Assembly: GCA_949752795.1 (NCBI GenBank)
Contig: OX457071.1
Location: forward strand, 24,846,800-24,910,799
Direction of reading: 5' to 3'
Length of the DNA stretch: 64,000 nt
From: Hyperoodon ampullatus
Taxonomy: Eukaryota; Chordata; Mammalia; Artiodactyla; Ziphiidae
Shown here: positions 34,468-46,269 of the stretch, piece after piece
How positions within the stretch are numbered: the stretch's first letter is position 1
Layout: the number at the start of each line of letters is the position of its first letter
Program-made: the position numbers and the translations under genes
Notes under the pieces: model-generated
The model's database searches: none
What the model saw: the letters and a program-made list of their open reading frames with translations, nothing else
Told to the model about the DNA's origin: nothing

Positions 34468-35180
34468 TTATATTTCGCTCATTCACTTTTAAACCGTTAC
34501 TTGTATTATGCACTCCACTGTAAATGAAATAAGAAGGGGCAAAACTAAGTGATCTATAAGCCAATTAATGAAAAATGACCATGCCATACACATTTAGTTG
34601 TCCCCTTCAAGGCTGAGTTGGCTCTAGACAAAATGAGAAGTTCTGAATTTGAGCCCCTCTACACTTTATTTTGTACCTAGGTTCCCACTACTTATCCTCC
34701 AGAAGCTGTTTGTCCTTCTTTAGTCTTCTGAGTGTCAAGACGTCCCTTATGACCACCCAACTCTACTGGGTTGGACAACAGCCCAAACTTGCTGATGGGA
34801 GAGAACTAGACAGACCCTATATGTGCACAAAGGGGGTTCTTATACCACAGACGAGGAAGCCCAAAACTATGAATCTGGAAGCTTGTACAGGCCACCTACT
34901 GTGCCCTCTCCCTCCTAAGAGAGGGAAAGAAACCTTTGCTCCCTAGTGTTTCACAACTGTTTGGAACCTGAGCAGAGGACTCCGTAACTCCAGATTTTAT
35001 CCCTCTTTGGAAAACAAACACATGTAGAAATAAATCCCTACCTTTCTCTGAAGTTTTCTCATTACGTCTTTAGTCATCTTTTACTTCCTTTAACCCAAAC
35101 TTGTCCCTTACCCCGGGGCTCAGTTTTCTTTGCTCAGAAATCCCTAGACATGCAGAAATGGGAAAATACGTCCTTCCTAT
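34468..35180. other. no recognised gene
   Basis: A 91-codon frame at 34671-34946 (+) has no domain. The surrounding C/T-rich sequence could be an LTR fragment, but I cannot name one. Confidence 0.4.
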
Positions 35181-35183
35181 CAT

Positions 35184-35402
35184 CAGGCAGGCCTGAGATT
35201 GAATCACAGATCCATGATTTACCAACGGATTGCTTTTGCACAGTGTTTTAATATCTTTAAGGTTCAGTTTCCTCAATTATAAAATTTAAAAAAATTAAAG
35301 GATGTAACTTAAAAGTTGTTTTGCAGTATAAGTTGGGTGATGCATGTAAAGAACTGAAAACATTGCCTGGCTCCGTAGTAGAGACTTCATTCATGTTAGC
35401 TA
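35184..35402 (+). mobile_element. MIR SINE
   Basis: GGCAGGCCTGAGATTGAATC, GGTTCAGTTTCCTCAATTAT and AACATTGCCTGGCTCC are MIR landmarks in forward order. Confidence 0.75.
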
Positions 35403-35498
35403 CAATTACTTATATTTTGAAATCCAGAAAGAAGCCTCTAAGTTTTCTGTAACTAAAATATGAGGGTATTTTTAAATTGTTAAGCCTGAGGTTGAAAA

Positions 35499-35770
35499 TG
35501 GTGTTTAAGCACAGTCACTAAGAGCAAAGTCTCTGAAATGAGCCGTTCTGGGTTTGGGTTTGAATCCTGGCTCTACCATTTACAGGCCATGTAACTTGGA
35601 CATATGACTTAGAGGCATCTCTCAGCCTTCAAAAACCTTGTTTTCCTCATGTTTGAAAGGTTGATAATGAAACTTAACCCACTGGATTGTTACAAGAATT
35701 AAATGAGATAGTGTACAAAAAACATAAAACTAGGTATACAATAACCTCTCAGTATATGTTAATCATCTCA
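35499..35770 (+). mobile_element. MIR SINE
   Basis: GGTTTGAATCCTGGCTCTACC (B-box region and core), CATGTAACTTGGACATATGAC, TTTTCCTCATGTTTGAAAGG and GTTACAAGAATTAAATGAG follow the MIR consensus in order. Well preserved for its age. Confidence 0.92.
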
Positions 35771-36660
35771 TTGTCACTGTTTTAATGGTTATTGTTATTA
35801 CCATGGGAATTCTAGGAAGGTGGGTTCAGAAGTAAAATATTGTCAAGGGAACAGCTAGTGCACTCTTGGAGTGGGGTAAGGGTTCCTGAACTCCCATGGA
35901 AGCAGAGGGCACTAAGCCTGTCCAGAGCTGTGAGGGAACGTTCGTATGTCTCTCCTTGCATTTACTCCAGCAAAGAGCCTCAGGCTTTGTAAAGAACGTG
36001 CTCAGTTGTGTTTTCCCAAATGGGAGTGGTCTGCACTTAGACATGGTAGAGGGTTGACTAGTATTCTACCGTATTTCTAAAGTAATGGAAGAGATGGCAG
36101 AGAAGAGGATAACATGTTTACCTTGAGTGGACCAGAGTAATCAAAGAAGGAGCTGTGATCACGTATTTTGCTATTTCCGGAACACAAAGAAATGAATTTT
36201 CTAACACAAAGAAACGAATCAAGCATCTTGAATGCTGACAAAATATGAATAACCTGTAAATGCTTTGTAATAATGCTTTATAATAACGTAGACAGTAAAC
36301 AGAGCACATGACTTTTAAAAAGGACAATGGGTATCATAAGTTCAACTGTATATTTATGAATATGAGCCTCAAAATCCACACAAGTGAAGGAATTATAAAG
36401 ATAATGAAAATGCAAAAAACAAAAACAATCCTCAAAGCTGCGGGAGGGAAGCAAAAGAGAATTTCAAGGTAGCAATGGAAAGACAGTATGTCTTATACTG
36501 ATTACTTTCATTTATTATCAAAGGTATCACTTTCAAAACCTTTTTTTCTGGCTGAGCATGCCTTACCTGGGTTACATACAGGCTTTGGTAAACACAGGGA
36601 CACACAAATGGATGGTTTACAATGGTACTCTCCCACGAGTCTCCTGGAGGACGGTTTTCT
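35771..36660. other. no recognised gene or element
   Basis: Short frames on both strands (35826-36044 -, 36118-36327 -, 36432-36674 -) show no domain or splice context. Confidence 0.4.
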
Positions 36661-36693
36661 AACAAACAGAGCACTTCTGTTGTCTTAGAGCCT

Positions 36694-36699
36694 TTTATT
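36694..36699 (-). other. candidate polyadenylation signal AATAAA
   Basis: On the minus strand AATAAA lies 28 bases after the TAA stop of the candidate exon. A GU-rich stretch (GTGCTCTGTTTGTT, minus strand) follows at about 36661-36674, where a downstream cleavage element would be expected. Confidence 0.4.
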
Positions 36700-36727
36700 T
36701 TAAATTAAATTAAGAACAAACTGCACA

Positions 36728-36918
36728 TTACCTCTTCATGGTATTACTGCACTTAAGGCAGCAGGAAGTCCTATAATATGATTCCTTTTCAAGGAAGTCA
36801 AATAGATCCCTTATTTCAACAATCATATCAATTTCTGCACCATTTGGAAAACTGATTCTGACTTTATCAGCCTTAATCATCTTCTTCGGATCTGGATCAG
36901 AAAACTCAATTCTTAAAG
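36728..36918 (-). CDS. candidate 3'-terminal coding exon, gene not recognised
   Basis: The minus strand is open from 36943 to a TAA at 36728-36730 (71 codons plus stop). It reads as an ordinary soluble protein: an acidic-basic start (EFSDPDPKK), a likely beta pair (VRISFPNGAEIDMIVEI), a short helix (DLFDFLEKE) and a Cys-containing basic end (CCLKCSNTMKR). An acceptor-like site (ACTCTTCAACAG) ends just before 36918, which would make a phase-1 intron junction. A consensus poly-A signal follows 28 bases after the stop, giving a very short 3' UTR. None of the named repeats overlaps it. It could be the last exon of a minus-strand gene whose other exons lie at higher coordinates or outside the window. 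Alternatives: the 3' end of a processed pseudogene (no A-tail is seen) or chance. I do not recognise the protein family. Confidence 0.4.
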
Positions 36919-37129
36919 CTGTTGAAGAGTTTAAATCAAACTTTCATAAACCCAGCCATTCATTTGCCTTGTGTTCTTGTTAACCTATCTGGATTTTCAA
37001 CCCCAGACTGTTCTATCTATTTCTGTTTCTACAAATTCCTACTTTGAGGTCGTTATACGTTTGGGGTTCTATTTGTTAGCACAGCCCAGTCTAGCATACC
37101 TATCAAATATGACTATCAAAACATGTCCT

Positions 37130-38035
37130 GATTCTGACCAAGCCTCACTTTCTCCATCTCTACTGTTTTAGTCCAATACACTATCATCTCTTGCCTGGAT
37201 GTCTACAATAGCTTTCTAGAAGATGTCTTTCTTCTATTTCTTCCATTGCCCTAGCGTATTCTTCTGATATTTTAAATCAGTAAATCATATTGTGTCACAC
37301 ATATCCCTTGCCCATTAAAACCCTCCGGTGGCTTTTCATAACACATACAGGCTTAAATCCTCACTGTCAGTGTTGACATTGAAAACATTCAGTAAGTAAT
37401 GCAATAGCACCGACCGCTCCACCCCTTACTGAGGAATCAATCCTGAGGGAAGCATCAGGGCATCTGCCAAGGCAAGGAGATAAGAAAGGGCTCTGAGCAG
37501 CAGCTATTTTCTCAGTAGTATTCGTAGAAGTATTTCGATATTCAAATAATGAGTTTGGTTGTACCAGTGCAAACAGGCTGCACTTACCATGGCTTACTAG
37601 GTCCTGTATGTTTTGGTCCCGGATTTCCTCTTCAACCTCACATGCTACCCACCCCTTCTCTTTCTCTCCATATGCTTAACTATACTGGTCTTCTCAGGAG
37701 ACATGTAAAGCACACCAACCTTAGGGCTTTTGCACTTGCTGTTTCCTCTTCTGGGAAGCTTACATTGTACACTGTCTCATTTCGTAAGTTTTATATTCAA
37801 AAGTCACCTCAGAGAAAATGCCTTTGACCATCCAGTCTACAGGGGCATCTCCTTCACTTTCCATCCCCTTATCCTGCTTTATTTTTCTTCATAGCCCTTA
37901 CCACTTCCTGATATTACTTAATGCTCTTATTTGATTTTTGCTACCTCCCCCACTAAATTGTCAAGTCGGAGACTTTGTGTGTCTTGCTTACCATGGAATC
38001 ACTAGTATCTATAATAGTTGCAACAGGTGATCTGA
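37130..38035 (+). mobile_element. long LINE-2 (L2) copy with an internal insert
   Basis: Forward L2 order: TCATCTCTTGCCTGGATGTC, AAAACCCTCCGGTGGCTTTTC, GGCTTTTGCACTTGCTGTTTCC, TCAAAAGTCACCTCAGAG, CTTTATTTTTCTTCATAGCCC, then AAATTGTCAAGTCGGAGAC and ATGGAATCACTAGTATC near the terminus. About 170 bases at 37380-37545 do not fit L2 and look like a later insert or replaced sequence. ORF2 is broken throughout. Confidence 0.85.
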
Positions 38036-41000
38036 AGTACTTGTGTACAATGGATATAAATACTAGAAACGGTACAAGAATGATTTTATGGCTAACATGT
38101 TACACTGGCAATAGGCATAATGCTTTATCAATGCAGGAGAGGGAGATTCCTTAGAGACAAAGTTTTGTCCAAGGCATAGTGAAAAAAGTCAGAGCCACAA
38201 AGACGAGTTGAAAAATCAGCAACCAAGACCAAAGCCAAGGCAGTTATGCAGAAACTGGGTCCACAAACATACTAATTCTTTTAAAAAAATTCAATAGGAA
38301 GCATTTGGAAACTCCTAGGTACTCTTCTGAAATAATCTTTTTAAATTTTGTGTTGAGGTTGACGGCATAAAAGATATTTATAACTGGTGGAGAACATATA
38401 GTATATAGGGTGGCAAAACGATAGATTTAGAATGAAATTTCGTAGCCTATATCCAACTTAAACATTTTCTTATGTACCTTTTTAAAATTTCTTACTCTGG
38501 TATTAATTTTAGGGAAAGGTAAAACTGGGGCTCAGTATATAAAGTAGGAGACATCTAAACATAATATGGTGTAGCCTTGTAAATTTGCTAAACAATTTCC
38601 CCAGCCTGCTAATATATACTCCCACTTCCCCAAGAAAGCATTATACAAGTTTAAAATGAAATGACCTTTTTACAACTCATTGAGCATGAACTAGTATTAA
38701 AAATTAACAAATGTATTCCCAGTTTAGATACATCGTATTGAAGGCTGCTAGTAAAATGACATAGATATCATGTGGGCAGTATCAATTATCAAAATACAGT
38801 TTTTCAGGTCTTATCCATTATATATCTGCATGCTTAAATCAGTTTAAGAAGATTAATCATTAAGATTAATAGTAAAGTTGATTCACTTAAAAGTGTAGAT
38901 TTTTCTGTTATCACTACTTAAATTTATGATCAGTTCACCTGAAGGTATATACAATTTTTAAAAAAAAATCCAAGTTACTAGAGTGTTAAGGAGTATGTTT
39001 TTCCTATTATAGTTTCAAAAATAATGTTAAATTTTGTGCTTTCAATTCTGTGATTATTTGAGAAAATATGATAGGAAAAATACAGTATGAATAGAGCAAA
39101 TTGCTAAAATTTATGGAAAAGTATTTCCCCATTTCAGAAACATCTCCTAATATTGAAATTTTGGCAGAACAGAGAGCATCTGCAATTTAGCTCAGGCCAT
39201 GGAGAAAAATGGTGTGAAATTTTGGTTTGGAAATGCAATGGCCAAGGAAGATTATCCACTGAGTCTTCATGTTGAGCAAAAGATGGGGTACAAGGATCTT
39301 TTAAGGACTAGATCTCCCCGCAAAGAATGCCAGTTCAATAAGAGACATCCCACAACTACTAGAATTCAGAAAACTATTTCTCAGAGAAAATGGAGGCTCT
39401 TACCCACACAAATATCTCTTTTTTTATGCATAAACATTTATGAAAAGGAAAAGCGAAATGACTAGAAAGATATACAACAAAATCATTGAGATTACTTCTG
39501 ATTTATCTGTGTGTATATATTTCGTTATACTTTTCTAATATTTTCCAAATACTTTATAGTAAAATGAATGTTATTTCAAACAAGTGTTATATTGAAGACC
39601 CACGATACTAAGACAAATCTAATGCTTTTGAAAAGACTGGCTACTCACTTAAATAATTTTAAGCAGAGGAGTCTTTCATTCTCCTCTGACTTGAACTTTG
39701 GGGGAAGTAGCTTGGAAACTTGGGAAAAAATATATTATTTTATGTATATTTTCAAATATAAATATATTTTCTAAAAAACTCTCTTTACTTTTCCCTTATG
39801 GCCCTCTGTTTTGTTTTCTTTAAATCTTCTGAGTCATACTGTTTTGCTTAGTGAAGAACACTGTGCAGGTTCCTGGAAATAACTGACATATTTGTCTCAT
39901 AAAACATGGTGTTTTCCTTCGTGCAGCATTGTGCTTGCACCAGGCATCCCTGGGTGGCCACCTTGCCTATTTAAATGTAAATTATGTATGACTGTAGGAG
40001 AATAGAACTCCAGGCACTATTATAACAACTCACATTAAATAATGCACTGATATCTAGAAACTGAGTACAGAAATTTGGGGATCAAAGTAAGCATTAGCAC
40101 AGGCAGAAACTCATTAATGGGGGGCCATTAACTGGCCTGCCATCCAGGCAAAGCATATCAACTTATTGAGGATAAATTCGGGTGGTTGGTGTGATTATAG
40201 CCAGAACTCCAAAGCACCAGTGGAGAAAGTAACCGATCCACAGTGGATAGTGGTCTCCTGTTGTGCCTTTCCTTCTGAAGTTCATATCCTATAATGTGTC
40301 AATGAAATAACTTCACTTTTGCTTCAGTTGGGTTAAAGCTCTATAGTGTTTTGATTTTTTAAAAAGTTCACCAAACCACTATTGCCATTCTCCTGCTCAA
40401 TTTTATTGCCTCTCTTGTCCTTGACCTTACAATTTCCTGGAGGAGCCTGAAGCCATTTGAGCTGCAAGTGGGATCTCCTCTTGAAGAAACCAAAAAGTTT
40501 TGTTACTTCCTCAAACTTCTTTTGGTTCTTTTCCTGAGCATCACTAAATCCCTGCTCACTAGACTCCTCCTTGACTTACTGTATATCTGCTTGTTCAATT
40601 TAGTGGTCAGTATATTTCCCACCGGGTAATAGTAAAACCAAAAGGTTATATGGAAGCTAAGATTTCATTTATTTTTATAATAATATCCTTTTGAGAGAGT
40701 AGAAAGAAAACATGGAGAGACACTGAAGGAATGATAAACATGCATGTCTTTATACACTGCGTGTTGGGAATTAAATCCCAAATGCAATTTGTTAAACGTT
40801 AATGATAAATTAGATGAAGATGGAGATTAAAATAAAGTTATCTTAAATACATTATTAAATAGAAAGAAATATCTTTTTATTATAAAATCTATTTTGCTAC
40901 AGAGAACTAGATTTGCTTGATCCAGTTTTGTAGCTTTCATGAACACCTGTGAACTACTGACATTAATAGTAAAACAGCCGATGATTTTTCTCCTGAGAAA

Positions 41001-42638
41001 GTGGTGTTACGAATTGATTAGCTTTTACACTGTGTTTGTGCTTTCTTTCCTTACAAATTTTTTTCTTTTTGCATTGTTTCTAAAAGATTCGTAGTTTCTA
41101 AATGTGAAACTTAACACGGACCAGGTATTGTGATTTCTTGGTGTGTAAAAATTTCCACCTTCTTCTCATATTTCAATGATCTAGTCAAGGTGTACATAGC
41201 TCCTTTAACAAAATAATAAGATGGTTTTTGGACATGAAAGCTAACTGGATAAATAGAAGATAGTAGCACAAAATTATGAGAAATCTAAATCTCAAATCAC
41301 TTAAACTTCAGTGGCAATGGTACCACCAAAAAAAAAAGTATCAAGACAAGTAGTTAAAACTGATGTTTTATATGTAAAACACTTTTTCTCAGTTGGAAGA
41401 CTCTGAAACAATCATGTTTATTCTTGTATGCTATATTATGACACACAGGGTTTGGGGAAAATAATTTAATCACTTTTGTCTCAATGCCATAGAAATCCTC
41501 ACACCTTGATCTTAGTTATGAACTAAATGCATGTGCTTCATACTCTAGTTACACACTATACTAACAATGATTTTAAAGATTTTTCTAACTTTCTGTAGGC
41601 TTCATAAGAATCTTTATCTAAAAACCTACTGCTAATGCTTCATTTAATTTGAACTTTGGAAAACAGACAATGGTTTTATCCAAAAGAGTTTCCCCAGACT
41701 AAGAAGGTTAAACTTCTTTTTTTTTAAACCAACCTCTTCCACCCTATAAACTAAAGATAAATGTGTAAGTGCTAAGAATGTCTGGTTGCTGGGGTTTTTT
41801 GTTTTTACATATACAGTATATACGGAGAACATTTGAAAGTTTGAAACATCAGTTATACATATGACCGATCACTCCATTCAGAAAACAGATTAAACCAATT
41901 TTGTATGTGTACTTTAGGCAATCAGGGTAGTTACATAGAAATAAATGAAAACCTCTGGGATTCATGTAAATGAAGTATAATGAACATCTGCATTTAGGTG
42001 TTTTGTGGAACAGTCACTACAAATGCACCATCATGCCCAGATGCTTGGCATCTCTAACCATGTTACTTACAAGCAGTTTCTGATTCCTGGACCTGATTTG
42101 TACCAACATGATAATGTAGATATGCCCCTTGAGCCTCACTGTCTGAAATGTGCCCCCTGTACACCAATTCCCTCACCCCACCTATTTCAATTTCAGCATC
42201 TAGCATATTTCCTTGAAGGCAGTATGAAACGTGGTCATGACTAGCTGCTAAAACTATTATGTGGTGGCAACAAAAAGTCACTAGCTGGTGCAGATTTGCC
42301 TGGGGATCAGCAGTGTTGGTTATAATCCATATATTGATTATGACTTGGATTCTGTTAAGAATAAGAGGAGACAAAAATCATCAACTGGAGTGGCTCATCC
42401 CATCAGCAAAAGGTATGCAGATGTGACTGATGCAAAGTACCCTTCCCATTCTAACCCCATACCTATTTAGAAAGCCCCTTGTTCAATCTGGAGTGCCCAA
42501 GGCTACAGGCAGTAGGTTTTATAAGGAGCCCACTTCCAATTTGCAATGCCCTCTTTATCTAGCAAAACAGTACCATGGCAAGGACTCCAGGCAGAAGGTC
42601 AGAAGACGCAGAACCAATCCTGGGCATTTCAAGCCCAC
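38036..42638. other. 4.6 kb without recognised gene
   Basis: No gene supported. A faint match to an old LINE-type 3' end lies near 39450-39580 (CTTTTCTAATATTTTCCAAAT). A cluster of small frames at 42005-42651 on both strands was examined and not recognised. The rest is AT-rich and unassigned. Confidence 0.4.
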
Positions 42639-42639
42639 A

Positions 42640-42742
42640 CTGTTTTATTGAGCGCTGACTGCATGAAGATACACATGTTCAGGAAAGCAGGCTAAAATAA
42701 AACATAACCTTTGACCTGAAGGAGCTTCCACCCTGTCACTTG
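42640..42742 (-). mobile_element. probable LINE-2 (L2) 3' end fragment
   Basis: TTTTATTGAGCGCTGACTGC, AACCTTTGACCTGAAGGAGC: complement of the L2 terminus. Short. Confidence 0.5.
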
Positions 42743-42744
42743 GA

Positions 42745-42850
42745 ACTGACGTAGCTTTCCTTAACCACTCAGTGCCTCAGTTTCCAACTTGAAAATGGAA
42801 ATAATTATATCTACTTCAGCATATGTATTGTAATGCTCATCAGACTTACA
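42745..42850 (+). mobile_element. MIR SINE fragment
   Basis: CAGTGCCTCAGTTTCCAACTT and GAAAATGGAAATAATTATATC match the conserved middle of MIR. Confidence 0.7.
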
Positions 42851-43082
42851 AATGAAAATTTTAAAATCTAATCTAGAGAGATCACATACCACAACAATAA
42901 AACTCAAGCTGATGTCAATATAAAATTGAGTCCACACATTTTTTTTTTTTTTTTTTGGTCCTCAAATGTTGCTGGAGTGACAACAGCTAAGATAAATGGG
43001 TTACTGACTGGTGCTTACTGCATAGTATTTTTCTGTAAATGATTTCTTGGCCACTTATATTTGTTTACAATAATTTTGTTCC
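42851..43082. other. no recognised element
   Basis: It contains a T-run of about 18 bases at 42940-42957 and otherwise unassigned sequence. Confidence 0.4.
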
Positions 43083-43385
43083 GGGCTTCCCTGGTGGTGC
43101 AGTGGTTGAGAATCTGCCTGCCGGTGCAGGGGACATGGGTTCGAGCCCTGGTCCAGGAAGATCCCACATGCCTCAGAGCAGCTGGGCCCATGCGCCACAA
43201 CTACTGAAGCCTGAGTGCCTAGAGCCTGTGCTCAACAAGAGAAGCCACCGCAATGAGAGGCCTGCGCACCGCAACGAAGAGTAGCCCCCGCTCGCTGCAA
43301 CTAGAGAAAGCCCACACCCAGCAATGAAGACCCAATGCAGCCCAAAATAAATAAGTTAATTAATTTTTAAAAATCAAAAAAAAAA
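43083..43385 (+). mobile_element. CHR-family tRNA-Glu SINE, long form, older copy
   Basis: It starts GGGCTTCCCTGGTGGTGCA, has B box GGGTTCGAGCCC and the block CGAAGAGTAGCCCCCGC, and ends with an AAATAAATAAGTTAATT tail and an A-rich run. Several differences from the other copies (for example TGCGCCACAACTACTGAAGCC) mark it as an older subfamily. No TSD was found. Confidence 0.93.
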
Positions 43386-44104
43386 GTAAAAGGCCTAGAG
43401 TGAAGCAGTTTGAGAAAAGTGGTAGGATTTTCAGTATCACTTTGGAAAAACAACGCTGACTAGAGTGGAGAGGAAAGGTATGGCCAAGGAGAACTGTGCG
43501 TTCAATTAGGCTTGGAAACCACTGTCTAACTCTAGATCCTCTGAGGAAAGAACAAATTCTAAAAACACCTACCTTTCGGAGGCTAGCCATGGGGAAAGTT
43601 CATAAAACATGGTCCTGGGACCAAGCCAGGGTATTCAGAATACTGGATAATCAGTTTGAACATGGCAGCCCATGAAGATGAGATTGAGGCCAGCAGATGC
43701 AACAGGGAAGGATGAGGCTAGATGTCAATATGGAAATGGGGCAACTACAAAATGGAATGAGGAGGTGAAAGGTCAGAGCCTGAGCGGTATGGAAGAGAGC
43801 AAAGTCTGAGAGCAGTGGAGGCTTGGTTCGGGAGAATGCATTTTGCAAACACAGTTATTTGGCTACTCTATTCATTCTGTCTGTGGTTAGGTGAGCTCCA
43901 ACTGGGTCCAGACAGTACAATTACAAGTGTGCATGGATACAGGAGACATGACTTTCTCCAGCAACCTCCACAGCCCTGGAGGAGGAACAAAGAAAACAGA
44001 GTTGGAATAACTCAGTGTTTGATATTAGCTGGACAAGAATGCTGGGAAACCAATAAACACAATGATTTAGGCAAGATTTTTTTTTAAAAAGTAGTGTTGC
44101 CAGC
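43386..44104. other. no recognised gene or element
   Basis: Purine-rich sequence (GGAGGTGAAAGGTCAGAGCC-like) that may be decayed L2, but it is not assignable. Frames at 43815-44087 (+) and 43651-43848 (-) have no domain. Confidence 0.4.
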
Positions 44105-44117
44105 AATCTGCTGATAG

Positions 44118-44447
44118 GACTTCCATGGTGGCGCAGTGGTTAAGAATCCTCCTGCCAATGCAGGGGACACGGGCTCGAGCCCTGGTCCGGGAAGATCCCA
44201 CATGCTGCAGAGCAACTAAGCCTGTGAGCCACAACTACTGAGCCTGTGTGCCACAACTACTGAAGCCTGTGCACCTAGAGCCCGTGCTCCGCAACAAGAG
44301 AAGCCACTGCAGTGAGAAGCCCGAGCACTGCAACAAAGAGTAGCCCCTGCTCACCGCAACTGGAGAAAAGCCTGTGCACAGCAACAAAGACCCAACGCGG
44401 CCAATAAATAAATAAATGCTCCTTTTTTCAAAACAAAACAAAACAGA
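44118..44447 (+). mobile_element. CHR-family tRNA-Glu SINE, long form, with internal duplication
   Basis: It starts GACTTCCATGGTGGCGCAG. TSD AATCTGCTGATAG at 44105-44117 and 44448-44460. An internal near-repeat, GCCACAACTACTGAGCCTG then GCCACAACTACTGAAGCCTG (about 44227-44273), lengthens it. After the AAATAAATAAAT tail come about 12 extra bases (GCTCCTTTTTTC) and an AAAAC repeat before the TSD. Confidence 0.95.
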
Positions 44448-44460
44448 AATCTGCTGATAG

Positions 44461-44904
44461 ATCAGAGGATAGGGGACTGGATGGCTATGGAACCGGTGAA
44501 TAGAAGAAAGGGAGTGAAAAAGATGGTTATATCTACTGAAAGGGCAACCCCATATCCAAACTCAGTTTTTCAAATCAGCTCTGGAAATAGATAACATGTG
44601 ACCCACAGTGGAAGTGTCTGCTGTACCTGAATAGTTAGAATAAGGAAGAGGATAGAAAAAGAAAGTATGATGCTATTTCCCATATTTTCCAGTTCATTGA
44701 AAAGGAAAAGAATGTCAGGCTATGAGATCAAATTTTGTGTGCTTTCAGGGAGCATCAGGAAGAGTATGTCTAGGGAAGAAACTGAGAGAATTTCACAAAT
44801 AAAACAGAGACGTCTCATTTTAGGTCCTTTTACATGAATGATTGCCCTTTTCCACTAGCCCTTGAGGCACTACAGACCCGAGTTACAAAGCAGAAATTGA
44901 CTGT
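44461..44904. other. no recognised gene or element
   Basis: Unassigned sequence between a SINE and a MIR copy. Confidence 0.4.
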
Positions 44905-45110
44905 TATGTTCATAGTCCCTTACTGTTTACAACTCACTTTTCTTTCTGCTGCATTCAGTGATTCTCAGGGTAACACTGAGAGATGGGAGTAATGACGCCC
45001 CCTCCCTCGTTATACAGAATCGGAAACTAGTACAAAGCAAATCCTTTAAGCAGATGTTTCTCTGGCTCTAAAGTCCAATCTTTTTCCATAATGCCTCACA
45101 GTGTAAGACA
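44905..45110 (-). mobile_element. MIR SINE
   Basis: Complement of MIR: TTCTCAGGGTAACACTGAG, ATACAGAATCGGAAACTAG, CTCTGGCTCTAAAGTCCAATC. Diverged but in order. Confidence 0.7.
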
Positions 45111-45435
45111 AGCTTTATGCCTCCATAGCAATATGGAGAAAAACACGGAGACCCCCTGCAAAGCAGAAATATCATCTGCTAAATTCAGATCCCATAAGAA
45201 TAAGTGGTGAGAATAATACCTTTGGTATCTGGGTGTCATACTATAAATTATTGTATTTAATAAGTTATGAAACTACATTGCTATTATAAGAAAATATTAT
45301 CTTTCATCACTTGGTAATTTATGTAGGCATAAATCTATAGACTTGGCAGAATTTATACTGACTGCCTATGCCCACAACTAAGGCGCAACTGCTGTTTATT
45401 AAAAGGGAGAGATTCCTTGCTGCTTTTCTATTACA
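45111..45435. other. no recognised gene or element
   Basis: AT-rich, no supportable feature. Confidence 0.4.
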
Positions 45436-45439
45436 TCAT

Positions 45440-46080
45440 TTAAAATATTGATCTTAAGTTATTACCCACACGATCACGAATCAAGTCTTGTGTGTTTAGA
45501 TGCTGCAGCTGAAGACAGTGATCCAACAGTGTCATGATAAGGAATTTAAAGTATCGCAACTCCCTAAGGAAATTTGCTGAAACCAGTTGTACATACTTTG
45601 AATTATTTGTTTGGTTAATTATCAATGGCTCCAAAGTGGGCTCCTATAAAAGCTCTCTCAGTAAATTGCTTTCAAAGCCTCGGGCAGTCTGTAAGCATTA
45701 CGCTTTTCGTACATGCCACACAAAGTTCTCTTTGTTTATTGCCCTGTGTTACATGTATCCTTGCACTTTTCACTAATGGTTTGTAGGCAGCCCTGGTTCA
45801 CTAATGGGCTGCCTGACAACTTCAATAGTCTTCCAATCCTCTCCATTTGAATTTGAACGTAAGATCTTTACCATCATGCTAAACACATCCATCAGGTCAC
45901 TGTGGATGAAGTTCAACATGCAAGTCTCCAAATCCTTATTACCCAGTATCTTCCTTACAGCTTTCAGGTCCCAGACTGACAATTACCACGTCTAATGGCG
46001 GTTGCTTCCCTTATTATCTTATTATCTTCTCTTAATGTGCTTGGCAATTAAGATGATATCCAGTGCATCTGGAGGAAAGG
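45440..46080 (-). pseudogene. possible processed pseudogene, parent gene not recognised
   Basis: Three protein-like segments lie in the same minus-strand order with stops or frameshifts between them. The first, near 46030-46080, reads like FPPDALDIILIAKHIK. The second, 45773-45982, is 69 open codons with VWDLKAVRKILGN and HSDLMDVFSMMVKIL. The third, 45440-45650, is about 67 open codons including KYVQLVSANFLRELRYFKFL and LLDHCLQLQHLN. A further piece near 45660-45720 is MYEKRNAYRLPEALKAIY. The helix-like, Leu-rich character suggests an alpha-helical cytosolic protein. The pieces change frame without recognisable introns, which fits a decayed retrocopy. No A-tail is obvious. I cannot name the family; chance open frames remain possible. 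Confidence 0.4.
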
Positions 46081-46269
46081 TGACCTGCCTGAATGAGACT
46101 TCCTAAAATGTTATCTGATGCAGGCACTGAAGCTATGATGAGAATCCTGATGAAAACATAACATTGACCAAAAGACAGTACGTCTTTGCTCCAGGGAGAA
46201 AATGAGATTGTTTGCACTTTTATTTCCTTTTTGTTTTTAACTTATACAAGGTGATTCGCTAGCGTGCAA

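Noticed and set aside
42005..42651. Cluster of 60-103 codon frames on both strands
   Set aside because: No frame shows a recognisable domain and the strands conflict. I could not separate a pseudogene from chance.
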